8,143 bases of DNA from JBHIBA01 sp046758845 (lineage in GTDB: Bacteria; UBA8248; JACPRG01; G963555815). The stretch lies in assembly GCA_046758845.1 (NCBI GenBank), contig JBHIBA010000209.1:1-8143 (forward strand), in the 5' to 3' direction. The position numbers and the translations under genes are program-made. The notes below the pieces were generated by a model that saw only the letters and a list, made by a program, of their open reading frames with translations, was not told where the DNA came from and did not search any database. Numbering within the stretch: position 1 is the first letter of the stretch; every line of letters starts with the position of its first letter. Of the stretch, positions 1 to 7,603 are shown one piece after another.

Positions 1-26
1 GTTCACTTCAAACAGGAGGGAAGACC

Positions 27-1028
27 ATGAAGCGGCTCAAAGCGGTTCTAATTAGTTCCTTTGTTTTTGCCCTCGCATTTGCAAGCTTCCTCGGGGCGGA
101 GAGCGGGCAGGCGCAGGACAAGAGGCTGAAGGTCGCCGCGATTTACTCCACGCCTATCGAGGAGCCCTGGATTCAGGTCATCCACCGGGCGTACGAGAAG
201 ATCAAGAAGGAGTTCAATATTCAGTATGAATACACCGAGAAGGTGTCGGCGCCCGACTATGAGCGGGTTGTCCGGGAGTACATCGCCCGCGGCTTCGACG
301 TCATCTCCGGCGAATCGTTTATCAACGAAGGCGCAGCCCGCCGCGTGGCCAAAGAGTTCCCGAAGGTGAAGTTCCTGATGGGTTCGGGACTCGGACCGGC
401 GGAACCCAACTTTGCGGTCTTCGACAACTGGCTGCATGAAGCCTCCTACCTGGCCGGGATGCTGGCCGGCAAGATGACCAAGACCAACGTCCTGGGCGTC
501 GTCGGCGGTTATGCCGTAGGCGAGGTCAACCGCCTCGTCAACGCGTTCAAGGTGGGGGCGAAGGAAGTCAATCCCAACGTCAAGGTGAAGATCACCTTCA
601 TCGGTTCGTGGTTCAATCCGCCCAAGGCCAAAGAAGCGGCTATCGCCCAGATTGAAGCCGGGGCGGACTTCTTGTATGCCGAACGCCACGGCGTGATCGA
701 GGCGGCCAAAGAGCGCGGCAAGCTGGCCATCGGCAATCTCCTGGACCAGAACGAGGAGGCCCCCGGGACCGTCATCACCAGCGTCACGTGGAACATGGAG
801 CCCGCTCTCCGGGCCGCTTTCAGCGCCATCCGCGGGGGATACTTCAGGGGCATTGACTACGCCGAGTACACCATGCTCCGCAAGGGCGGCGCGGCCCTGG
901 CCCCGTGGCACGGATGGGAGAAGAAGCTGTCCCCCGAAATCTCGCAAATGCTCAGTAAGCGGAAAAAGGAGATCCTGGCCGGTACGTTCCGGGTTCCGGT
1001 CAACGAAGCCGTTCCCAGGTCTGACTGA
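27..1028 (+). CDS. BMP-family ABC transporter substrate-binding protein
   Basis: Periplasmic solute-binding protein of the BMP/PnrA (Med/TmpC) family, which delivers a small solute to the permeases and ATPase encoded downstream. Of its 333 residues, the first ~29 form a Sec signal (Lys-Arg start, hydrophobic core, likely cut near GQA/QD). No lipobox cysteine is present, so the mature protein should be soluble in the periplasm. The mature part opens with the family's first strand (LKVAAIYSTP), and the usual two-lobe pattern follows, including DNWLHEASYLAGMLAG (about 136-151), VLGVVGG and TSVTWNMEPAL. An AGGAGGG Shine-Dalgarno at 14-20, six bases before the ATG, fixes the start. It is the first visible gene of the importer operon. 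Known members bind purine nucleosides, but the nucleoside-type DxSFN segment is not seen near the N-terminus, where IEEPWIQ stands instead, so the ligand is left open. Family call is sure; substrate is not. Confidence 0.93.
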   Translation: MKRLKAVLISSFVFALAFASFLGAESGQAQDKRLKVAAIYSTPIEEPWIQVIHRAYEKIKKEFNIQYEYTEKVSAPDYERVVREYIARGFDVISGESFINEGAARRVAKEFPKVKFLMGSGLGPAEPNFAVFDNWLHEASYLAGMLAGKMTKTNVLGVVGGYAVGEVNRLVNAFKVGAKEVNPNVKVKITFIGSWFNPPKAKEAAIAQIEAGADFLYAERHGVIEAAKERGKLAIGNLLDQNEEAPGTVITSVTWNMEPALRAAFSAIRGGYFRGIDYAEYTMLRKGGAALAPWHGWEKKLSPEISQMLSKRKKEILAGTFRVPVNEAVPRSD

Positions 1029-1091
1029 GGAGGAATCCTGTCCCGGGCGGAACCGTTCGGTTTCGCTCGGCGGGTGAATCCCGAAGGGAAA

Positions 1092-2708
1092 ATGATGGAG
1101 GGAGGATCCGTCTATCCGCAAAGGGAGGCCAGACGAACCGTCAGTGAGGCGGGGGTGGACCGAGCGACCATTCCTGAGCCGCTGGGCCGGCCGCTCGTCA
1201 GGATGCAGGGCATCGTCAAGCGGTTCGGACACGTTGTGGCCAACGATGAGGTTGACTTCGATTTATACGCCGGAGAGGTGGTCGCTCTTCTTGGGGAAAA
1301 TGGCGCGGGCAAGACCACCTTGATGAACGTGCTGTACGGGTTCCAACAGCCCGACGCAGGGGAGATCGAGGTCCGCGGCGAAAGGGTTCGGTTCCGATCC
1401 CCCAAGGACGCCATCGCCCGGGGGATCGGGATGGTCCACCAGCACCTCACGCTGGTTCCACCCCACACGGTTTTGGAAAACATCATCGTCGGCCTGCCTT
1501 CCGGCAAGGGATGGCTCCTGGACCGTCGAAGATCCCGCCAGAGGATCCTGCAGTTCGCGGACCGATACGGTCTTCGGGTCGATCCCGATGTCTCCGTCTG
1601 GCAGCTCTCGGTCGGCGAACGCCAGCGTATCGAGGTCCTCAAGGCCCTTTATCGGGGCGCCGAGATCTTGATCCTGGACGAGCCGACCTCGGTCCTGACC
1701 CCACAGGAAAGCCACGAGCTCGCCTCCGCCTTGCGCGCCCTGGCCCAGACCGGCCACGCCATCGTCTACATCTCGCACAAGCTCAAGGAAGTTTTCGAAG
1801 TCAGCGACCGCGTCGTCGTCCTGCGGCGGGGGAAAGTGGTCGCCGAGCGGCGAACCGCCGAGGTGAACCAGGCCGAGCTGGCCCGTCTGATGGTGGGACG
1901 GGAGGTTCTGGAGCGGCTGGAACGGCCTAAGACTCGGCTGGGAAAGCCGATTCTCGAAGTTCAAGACCTCCGCGCCCTGAACGACAAGGGGTTTCCGGCC
2001 CTCCGGGGCGTTTCGTTCAGCATTCGGGAGGGGGAGGTCCTGGGCCTTGCCGGCGTGTCGGGGAACGGCCAGCGGGAGCTGGCCGACGTGATCTCCGGTA
2101 TCCGTGCCGCGACGGGGGGATCCATCCGGATAGACGGGGTGGAGATCATCAACAAATCCCCGGGGGAGATCGTTGCACGCGGCGTCGGCCGCATCCCAGA
2201 AGACCGGATGTCGAAGGGACTGCTTCTCGATCTGCCCCTCGTGGATAACGCCGTTCTGGCGAGTTACCGGGAGCGCCCTTTTTCCAAAGGTGGAATCCTG
2301 AATGGGGCCGCCATTCACTCTTACTCTGAACGAATCGTCAAAGAGTTTGACGTGCGAACTCCCTCCGTGGGGGTTCCCGCCGTGACGCTCTCGGGCGGAA
2401 ATCTCCAAAAGCTCCTTTTGGCGCGGGAGCTTTCCCTGAACGTGAAAGTTCTGATCGCTTCCCAACCCACCCGCGGGCTGGATGTGGGCGCCATGGAATA
2501 CATCCACAATAAGCTCCTGGAGCAGAAGGCTCGCGGGTTGGCGATTTTCCTGATCTCCGAAGACCTGGATGAGATTCTGCTCATGAGCGACCGGATTGCA
2601 GTCCTGTATAACGGCGAGATCATGGATATCGTGGATCCGCAGAACGCCGAAATCGGCCGGATTGGCCTGCTGATGGCGGGGGTCCGCGACGCGCCCGAGG
2701 GCCGGTGA
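1092..2708 (+). CDS. ABC transporter ATP-binding protein, two fused ATPase domains (BMP/nucleoside-type importer)
   Basis: Cytoplasmic energy unit of the importer, with two ABC domains in one chain as in RbsA, MglA and NupO/YufO. Numbering from the ATG at 1092 (538 aa), domain 1 has Walker A GENGAGKT (68-75), Q-loop HQHL near 117, signature LSVGERQR (172-179), Walker B ILILDEPT (192-199) and the H-loop in YISHKL (H229). Domain 2 is degenerate as is normal for this family: GVSGNGQREL (321-330) lacks the Walker A lysine, the signature LSGGNLQK (433-440) is intact, Walker B ends ASQPTRGLD with Gln for the catalytic Glu, and ISEDLDE has Glu for His. So only one composite site probably hydrolyses ATP. 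The start is uncertain: GTG 1074, ATG 1092, ATG 1095 (AGGG six bases upstream) or ATG 1203, where family similarity begins. The 45-63 bp gap after the binding-protein gene holds a weak nested hairpin (arms 1042-1045/1071-1074 and 1051-1054/1059-1062) that might protect the upstream mRNA. Confidence 0.94.
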   Translation: MMEGGSVYPQREARRTVSEAGVDRATIPEPLGRPLVRMQGIVKRFGHVVANDEVDFDLYAGEVVALLGENGAGKTTLMNVLYGFQQPDAGEIEVRGERVRFRSPKDAIARGIGMVHQHLTLVPPHTVLENIIVGLPSGKGWLLDRRRSRQRILQFADRYGLRVDPDVSVWQLSVGERQRIEVLKALYRGAEILILDEPTSVLTPQESHELASALRALAQTGHAIVYISHKLKEVFEVSDRVVVLRRGKVVAERRTAEVNQAELARLMVGREVLERLERPKTRLGKPILEVQDLRALNDKGFPALRGVSFSIREGEVLGLAGVSGNGQRELADVISGIRAATGGSIRIDGVEIINKSPGEIVARGVGRIPEDRMSKGLLLDLPLVDNAVLASYRERPFSKGGILNGAAIHSYSERIVKEFDVRTPSVGVPAVTLSGGNLQKLLLARELSLNVKVLIASQPTRGLDVGAMEYIHNKLLEQKARGLAIFLISEDLDEILLMSDRIAVLYNGEIMDIVDPQNAEIGRIGLLMAGVRDAPEGR

Positions 2709-3785
2709 ATGGCCCTTTCCTTCCGGTTGGAGCGCCTCCAGGAGGTGTCCGCCTGGAAGCGGGTGGCGGCGCCTTTCCTGGCCCTATTGGTCGCGCTGTT
2801 GATTTCTTCCGGTTTCATTCGGATGGCCGGAGGGAACGTCTTCGAGGCGTATGGGGCCATGGTCCAGGGGGCGCTGGGCACCCGGTTCGCCTTTTGGGAG
2901 ACCATCGTGAGGATGTCCCCTTTGATTCTCACGGGTCTCGCGGCGGCGGTGGCCTTCAAGGGACGCTTTTGGAACATCGGAGGAGAGGGACAGCTTTACG
3001 CCGGGGCCATGGGGGCCACCTGGATCGGCATCACGTTCACCCAGGCGCCTGCCTCGGTCTTGCTCCCGTCCGTTTTGATCGCGGGGGCCGGGGCCGGGGC
3101 CCTTTGGGCCATCGGGCCCGCCTTCCTCAAGGCCCGTTTTCGGGTGGACGACGTCGTGACGACCCTTCTGCTCAACTACGTCATCATCCTGATCGTGGGG
3201 GCGCTTTTGGACGGCCCTTGGAGGAATCCCGTCTCGAGCTGGCCCCAATCTCCCGACCTCGCGGAAGGGGCGCGGCTTCCCCGGGTGATCGCCGGGACGC
3301 GCGTCCACCTGGGGACGCCCATCGCCTTTGGGTTGGCTTTCCTCACCTTCTTTCTGATGCGGAGCACGACCTTCGGCTATGAGTTGCGGGTCCTCGGGTC
3401 CAACCCCGAGGCCGCCCACTTCGGCGGTCTCCCCACGACCTCCATCCTGATTCGGACGGGCATTGTGAGCGGCGGGCTTGCGGGTCTGGCGGGAGTGGGG
3501 GAGGTGGCGGGGCTTCACTACTCCTTGCTGACGGAGATCTCTCCGCGCGATGCGGGAATCGGATATACCGGCATCGTCATCGCGACCCTCGGGGGCCTTC
3601 ACGCCATCGGCGTGGTCTTGGCGTCTTTCTTCTTCGCCATCGTGAACAACGGGGCCGGGATGATGAGCCGGGTGACCGGCGTTCCCTCTTACATCACACA
3701 GGTCATCCAGGGTGTCACCCTTCTGTGCATGCTGGGCGCCCTTGTGCTGACCCGCTATCGGCTGAGGCGGATGGAGCGGAAATGA
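2709..3785 (+). CDS. ABC transporter permease 1 (BPD_transp_2 family, BMP-type importer)
   Basis: Inner-membrane permease of the branched-chain/ribose/nucleoside transporter superfamily (NupP/YufP-like), 358 aa. It is hydrophobic throughout, with roughly nine to ten membrane segments after a short basic cytoplasmic start. Hallmarks are FKGRFWNIGGEGQLYAGA (about 83-100), the cytoplasmic coupling segment VDDVVTTLLLNY (146-157), GSNPEAAHFGG (230-240) and a glycine-rich stretch GGLAGLAGVGEVAG. Its ATG follows the TGA of the ATPase gene with no gap, so translation is probably coupled; GAGGG a few bases upstream can serve as ribosome site. It should pair with the second permease, encoded next, as a heterodimer. 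Length and motif order are normal for the family, with no sign of damage. A three-copy GGGGCC stretch (3084-3101) encodes Ala-Gly alternation inside a predicted helix. Confidence 0.94.
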   Translation: MALSFRLERLQEVSAWKRVAAPFLALLVALLISSGFIRMAGGNVFEAYGAMVQGALGTRFAFWETIVRMSPLILTGLAAAVAFKGRFWNIGGEGQLYAGAMGATWIGITFTQAPASVLLPSVLIAGAGAGALWAIGPAFLKARFRVDDVVTTLLLNYVIILIVGALLDGPWRNPVSSWPQSPDLAEGARLPRVIAGTRVHLGTPIAFGLAFLTFFLMRSTTFGYELRVLGSNPEAAHFGGLPTTSILIRTGIVSGGLAGLAGVGEVAGLHYSLLTEISPRDAGIGYTGIVIATLGGLHAIGVVLASFFFAIVNNGAGMMSRVTGVPSYITQVIQGVTLLCMLGALVLTRYRLRRMERK

Positions 3786-4720
3786 GCCTCCTGGAGATGG
3801 CCAGTATCGTCGGGCTGCTTGCCTCCACGGTTCGTCTGTTCACGCCTTTGATCTTCACCGCCATGGGCGAGTTGCTCTGCGAGCGTTCGGGCGTCCTGAA
3901 TCTCGGGATCGAGGGGACGATGCTCATGGGCGCGGTCGCCGGGTTCATGGGGGCCTATGCCTCCGGAAACCTCTACGTGGGTCTGCTCGCCGCCATCCTC
4001 ACCGGGGCCGCCCTGGGACTGGTCATGGCCTTCATGACGGTTTCCCTCGGGGCCAGCCAGCACGTGAGCGGCCTGGGGATCTTCTTCTTCGGATTGGGGT
4101 TCAGCATCTTTTCCTACCGCGTGATCATCGGCTCGCCTAAAACGCTGGCGAGCATCAAGCCTTTTCCCGTCGTCCCGATCCCCGGACTCGCCGACATTCC
4201 CATCCTGGGTCCCATTCTGTTTTCGCATCCCTGGCTCGTTTATGTGGGGCTCGTTCTGGCGCCGATCGTCCACTTCTTCCTTTTCCACACCACGGCCGGC
4301 CTGAGACTCCGCACCGTCGGGGAAAATCCGCACGCCGCCGACGCGGCCGGCGTCAACGTCTATCGCACGCGCTATCTGGCCCTGATGGTGGGGAGCTCTC
4401 TCATGGCCCTGGGCGGTGCCTATCTCTCCATCGCGGCGAACAGCGTCTTCCTGGACGGCATGACGGACGGGCGGGGGTGGGTCTGCATCGCCCTGGTCGT
4501 GTTCGGGAACTGGCGTCCGACGAAGATCATGGCAGGAGCTTTTCTGTTCGGCTTCATCGACGCCCTTCAGCTTCGCCTCCAGGCTGTCGGTTTTCAGATC
4601 CCCTATCAGTTTTTCCTCCTGCTCCCGTACCTTCTCACCATCATCGTTTTGATCGGCGTGGCCCGGCGGGCCACGTATCCGGCGGCCTTGCTCCTTCCGT
4701 ATAAGCGCGGCGAGCATTAA
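3782..4720 (+). CDS. ABC transporter permease 2 (BPD_transp_2 family, BMP-type importer)
   Basis: Second inner-membrane permease of the importer (NupQ/YufQ-like), 312 aa from the ATG at 3782. That ATG overlaps the TGA of permease 1 (ATGA), and GGAGCGG lies just upstream, so I prefer it to the in-frame GTG at 3725, which would overlap the previous gene by 61 bases. Family marks are GELLCERSGVLNLGIEGTML (29-48), HVSGLG in a membrane helix, VGENPHAADAAGVNVYRTRY (179-198), GRGWVCIALVVFGNWRP (230-246) and the terminal YPAALLLPY. About eight to ten hydrophobic segments are visible. It should form the translocation path together with permease 1, with the EGT and ENP cytoplasmic segments touching the ATPase. 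It is the last gene of the operon: the next gene is on the opposite strand, with a 29-bp gap holding only a poor hairpin (GGCGG 4723-4727 / CCGCC 4740-4744) and no T-run. Confidence 0.94.
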   Translation: MSLLEMASIVGLLASTVRLFTPLIFTAMGELLCERSGVLNLGIEGTMLMGAVAGFMGAYASGNLYVGLLAAILTGAALGLVMAFMTVSLGASQHVSGLGIFFFGLGFSIFSYRVIIGSPKTLASIKPFPVVPIPGLADIPILGPILFSHPWLVYVGLVLAPIVHFFLFHTTAGLRLRTVGENPHAADAAGVNVYRTRYLALMVGSSLMALGGAYLSIAANSVFLDGMTDGRGWVCIALVVFGNWRPTKIMAGAFLFGFIDALQLRLQAVGFQIPYQFFLLLPYLLTIIVLIGVARRATYPAALLLPYKRGEH

Positions 4721-4749
4721 AAGGCGGTTTCCGCGTCGTCCGCCCCACC

Positions 4750-5514
4750 TTAGTCTTCGAAGATGGCCACCGCCCGGCACCAAGCGCCGCTCGCCCGCTC
4801 GATGAGGACGGGAAAGCAGGCGACCTGGAAGCCGTGGGGACGGGGGAGCTTGTCGAGGTTGGCCAGCTTTTCGATCTGGAAGTACTCTTTCTCCTTGCCC
4901 GCGAAGTGCGACTGCCAAAAGGTCCCCTGGATTCCCTCTTTCAGTTCTCTGGCCATCGCGGAGAAGGGGATGTCCAGGCCCCAGGCGTCGATGCCGATGA
5001 CCTTGACGCCCCGGTCCACCAGGTAAAACACGGATTCGCGCGTGAGGCCGGGCTGGATGTCCAGGAACTTCGGGCTGTTGTAATACCGGGTTGCCCCGGT
5101 GTGGATAAGGGCGATGTCCCCCGCCTTGACGGTGTACTGGATCGTCTTCAGGGCCTTCTCGATCTCGGAGGGGGAGATCCGCTGGGCGGGTTTCCTGTGG
5201 GTGAAGTCGAGACAGAAGGCGTCCGAGAAGAAATGCTTGAGCTCCAGCATGTCGATCGTCCGGGCGGGTTTCCCCTCGCTGTTCGTGGGGGCATAGTGAT
5301 AGGGTGCGTCGATGTGGGTGCCGCAGTGGCTCATGAGGGTGATCTTCTCCGAAGATGAGCCGTGTCCATACGGGAGGTCGGAAACCTCGACACCGAATCT
5401 TTTGGCCCAGCGTCGCCCGTTTTCCTCGTGCGCGATGTACTGGATATCGAGCGCCATATCGTCAAAGGTCCCGTTGTGAAGGGGCACACTGAGGTCGATC
5501 ATTTCCCGTGGCAT
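4750..5514 (-). CDS. Cyclase family protein (metal-dependent hydrolase, kynurenine formamidase-like)
   Basis: A 254-aa protein of the cyclase family (Pfam PF04199), which includes KynB-type arylformamidases and isatin hydrolase, enzymes that open amide bonds using a metal centre. The family motif HxGTHxDxPxH is complete (H63, G65, T66, H67, D69, P71, H73), along with GDIALIHTG (132-140), PGLTRESVFYLVDRGVKVIGIDAWGLD (split across about 155-181), H203 and the C-terminal IEKLANLDKLP, where E215 is the expected active-site acid. AAGGAG six bases upstream of the ATG (plus-strand CTCCTT 5521-5526) confirms the start. No signal peptide is seen, so it should be cytoplasmic. No other kynurenine-pathway gene is present, so kynB is not assigned. 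It converges with the importer operon; handling the imported compound is possible but unproven. Family assignment is firm, substrate unknown. Confidence 0.92.
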   Translation of the reverse strand: MPREMIDLSVPLHNGTFDDMALDIQYIAHEENGRRWAKRFGVEVSDLPYGHGSSSEKITLMSHCGTHIDAPYHYAPTNSEGKPARTIDMLELKHFFSDAFCLDFTHRKPAQRISPSEIEKALKTIQYTVKAGDIALIHTGATRYYNSPKFLDIQPGLTRESVFYLVDRGVKVIGIDAWGLDIPFSAMARELKEGIQGTFWQSHFAGKEKEYFQIEKLANLDKLPRPHGFQVACFPVLIERASGAWCRAVAIFED

Positions 5515-5689
5515 GTCCGACTCCTTGGTATGGGATGCGCGAGCTACGCAGTGAGTGATGCAATGGGTGATCTTATGAAATTTGTACCAATGGGGTCTAT
5601 GGGAGATACGTTCGTCTCAATCGCAATCCGGGTCTCTGACGGTTGCAAGGTCCGCCGGTCGGCGCCACCGAAAAGAGTGAGGTGAACCC

Positions 5690-5724
5690 CGCCGGGGAGT
5701 TCCGGCTATTTTCCTTCCCCGGCG
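5690..5724. repeat. Inverted repeat (possible RNA hairpin) in the hemY leader
   Basis: CGCCGGGGA at 5690-5698 pairs perfectly with TCCCCGGCG at 5716-5724, a nine-base, mostly G/C stem around a 17-base loop that contains a TATTTTCC stretch. It lies 32 bases before the preferred hemY start (GTG 5757), inside the otherwise gene-free divergent region 5515-5756. It has no T-run, so it is not a typical intrinsic terminator. It could be an RNA structure in the hemY leader or a DNA-binding site; the sequence does not decide. I found no convincing sigma-70 promoter pair in 5515-5756 for either flanking gene. Confidence 0.45.
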
Positions 5725-5756
5725 CGGACCCTGGGCAAACGCGATCAGGTGAAACC

Positions 5757-7190
5757 GTGAGCGAGTCGGTCCCGAAGAAAAAAGTCGTCATCATCGGTGG
5801 AGGGATCACCGGACTTGCCGCCTGTTACCGGATTCTCGACGAGGCCCGCAGGGGGGACCTCCGACTCGAGGTGTCTCTCCTGGAAGCGTCTGAGCGATTC
5901 GGCGGCACCATCGAAACCTCTCGGCAGGCCGGCTGTCTCTTGGAGCACGGCCCAGACTGTTTCCTGTCCACCAAGCCGGCGGGTCTCTCTCTCTGCAAAG
6001 AGCTCGGCCTGGCGGAAAGCCTGATCGGCACGAACCCGCAATGTCGGAAGAGTTTCATCCTCAGGGGAAATTCACTCCTTCCGGTCCCGCAGGGCTTTTA
6101 CCTGTTGGCGCCGTCCTCTTTCCTCCCGTTCTTGGCGACGCCTCTCTTCAGTCCCTTTGGAAAACTCAGGATGACGCTGGAACTGTTGATCCCGCGCCGC
6201 AGGGCCGAGGGCGACGAAACGCTCGCCTCGTTCGTTCGGCGAAGGTTCGGCCGGGAGGCCCTGGAGCGGATGGCCCAGCCCTTGGCGGCGGGCATTTATT
6301 CCGCCGATCCGGAAGAGCTGAGCCTCGAAGCGACGTTCCCGCAATTCCTCGATATGGAGCGCGAGCGCCGGAGCATCATCCTGGCCCTGCGCAACAAGAT
6401 GAGGAAAGGGGGGGCGGGGGAGACCGCCAGGGGACCGCGCTACGGCCTGTTCGTCTCCTTGCGGGAGGGGTTGGGGGGCCTGGTCAACGCCCTTTTGGAG
6501 CGCATACCGGGTCGAACTCTGCGGCCGGGATGCCGGGTGATTTCTGTGCGCCGAGAAGCGGGCCGGTGGCGGGTCAGGCTTCAGGGAGGGGAAGAGATGG
6601 AGGCGGACGCCCTCTGTCTCGCTCTGCCCGCGGCGGCGGCTTCGGCAATTGTGCGCGATGCGGCCCCCCGGATGGCTGAAGCCCTGGGGGGAATTCCTTA
6701 CGGTTCCGTCGGCACGCTCAACCTCGTCTTCGGGGCGGGGCAGGTGAGCCACCCCTTGGACGGGATGGGCTTCGTGGTCCCCGCCGTTGAAGGACATGCG
6801 CTTTTGGCCTGCTCCTTTTCCAGCAGGAAGTTTGAAGGGCGCGCGCCGGAAGGGAAAGTCTTGCTGCGGGCGTTCTTCACCGGGACGGAGACGAACGGGG
6901 CGTTCGCGCTGCCGGATGACGCCGTCATTGAGCGGCTGGTCGGGGAGGTGCGGGCCGTCCTCGGAATTGAGGACGATCCGGAGGCGACTCTTCTCAGACG
7001 CTATCCTCGTTCGATGCCCCAGTACGGCCTCGGACACCTGGATCGGGTGAGGGCCATTGAGCAGGAGGCGGAGAGGCTGCCGGGGCTCACCGTTGCCGGG
7101 AGCGCCTTGCGGGGAGTGGGAATTCCGGACTGCGTGGCCGGCGCAAACGAAGCGGCCGCACGCCTCTTGAAGTATCTTCGCGCCGGGTGA
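5757..7190 (+). CDS. hemY: Protoporphyrinogen oxidase, oxygen-dependent HemY type
   Basis: FAD enzyme that oxidises protoporphyrinogen IX to protoporphyrin IX (or coproporphyrinogen III in coproporphyrin-dependent lineages), a late step of haem synthesis, normally at the inner face of the membrane. From GTG 5757 it is 477 aa, the usual size. Visible are the FAD-binding GGGITGL (14-20) with acidic E43 ending the second strand, GPDCFLSTKP (65-74), DETLASFVRRRFGREALERM (153-172), PLAAGIYSADPEELSLEATFP (split over 175-195) and the terminal dinucleotide-site motif VAGSALRGVGIPDCVAGANEAA (446-467). The frame stays open upstream to TTG 5643, but GTG 5757 puts the FAD motif at the normal distance from the N-terminus and has AGGTGA just upstream; GTG 5682 is a weaker alternative. 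No other hem gene is in view. Naming varies (hemY, hemG, pgoX). No terminator with a T-run follows. Confidence 0.95.
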   Translation: MSESVPKKKVVIIGGGITGLAACYRILDEARRGDLRLEVSLLEASERFGGTIETSRQAGCLLEHGPDCFLSTKPAGLSLCKELGLAESLIGTNPQCRKSFILRGNSLLPVPQGFYLLAPSSFLPFLATPLFSPFGKLRMTLELLIPRRRAEGDETLASFVRRRFGREALERMAQPLAAGIYSADPEELSLEATFPQFLDMERERRSIILALRNKMRKGGAGETARGPRYGLFVSLREGLGGLVNALLERIPGRTLRPGCRVISVRREAGRWRVRLQGGEEMEADALCLALPAAAASAIVRDAAPRMAEALGGIPYGSVGTLNLVFGAGQVSHPLDGMGFVVPAVEGHALLACSFSSRKFEGRAPEGKVLLRAFFTGTETNGAFALPDDAVIERLVGEVRAVLGIEDDPEATLLRRYPRSMPQYGLGHLDRVRAIEQEAERLPGLTVAGSALRGVGIPDCVAGANEAAARLLKYLRAG

Positions 7191-7603
7191 AAGGGCGGCG
7201 CGGCCTGCTGATGTTGTGGCCAATAGAAAGCGGGTGGAGTTTGTGATGGTGGTTCAGAGATAACTCATTGATTTGACGGGCATTGCGATTACATGCCAAC
7301 TTGGACTTCGGAATTCAGCAGGGTCCGTCTATGCTTCATTGGCACTTTAAATACGGGGAGTTAGGATGCGAGTCCTGATCCCATCCCTGCATGACGTTTT
7401 CTTTATGCGTTGAATATGGCCAAAGGGCGCCGACCCGCAGAGTTGTGTCCTCTTGCCCCGGGAACGGGCGCTCGGGGTCGTTTACGGGCCTCAAAAAACA
7501 CTTGTCAGCCTCAGCCGAGGGGGTGAAATTGTTTTCATCGGCCAAGAGGAGCGGGGAGGTCCCGCGTTCGCGTTGAAACGGGAAATTCCGGGAAAAGACG
7601 GCC

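Noticed and set aside
48..1232. Long minus-strand open frame opposite the binding-protein gene, and similar long antisense frames across 1263-4918
   Set aside because: They mirror the high-GC codon bias of real genes with clear family motifs on the other strand, and their translations are rich in Gly, Pro, Arg and Asp without domains.
4721..4749. Bidirectional terminator between the convergent genes
   Set aside because: Only a five-base stem with a 12-base loop and no T-run on either strand.
5515..5756. Sigma-70 promoters for the cyclase gene and hemY
   Set aside because: Candidates such as TTGTAC/GATACG (+) and TAAGAT (-) match at three positions or lack a partner hexamer at 16-18 bases.
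7179..7202. Terminator after hemY (CGCGCC/GGCGCG)
   Set aside because: Six-base stem overlapping the stop codon, with no T-run following.
7350..7365. Sigma-54 promoter, from TGGCAC near 7340
   Set aside because: The -24-like TGGCAC is present, but the GC of the -12 element is missing at the required distance.
7340..7390. tRNA-like 3' half (AGGA, six-base loop TGCGAG, TCCT)
   Set aside because: The loop lacks TTC and has six bases instead of seven, no acceptor-stem partner exists upstream, and no D-arm or anticodon arm can be drawn.
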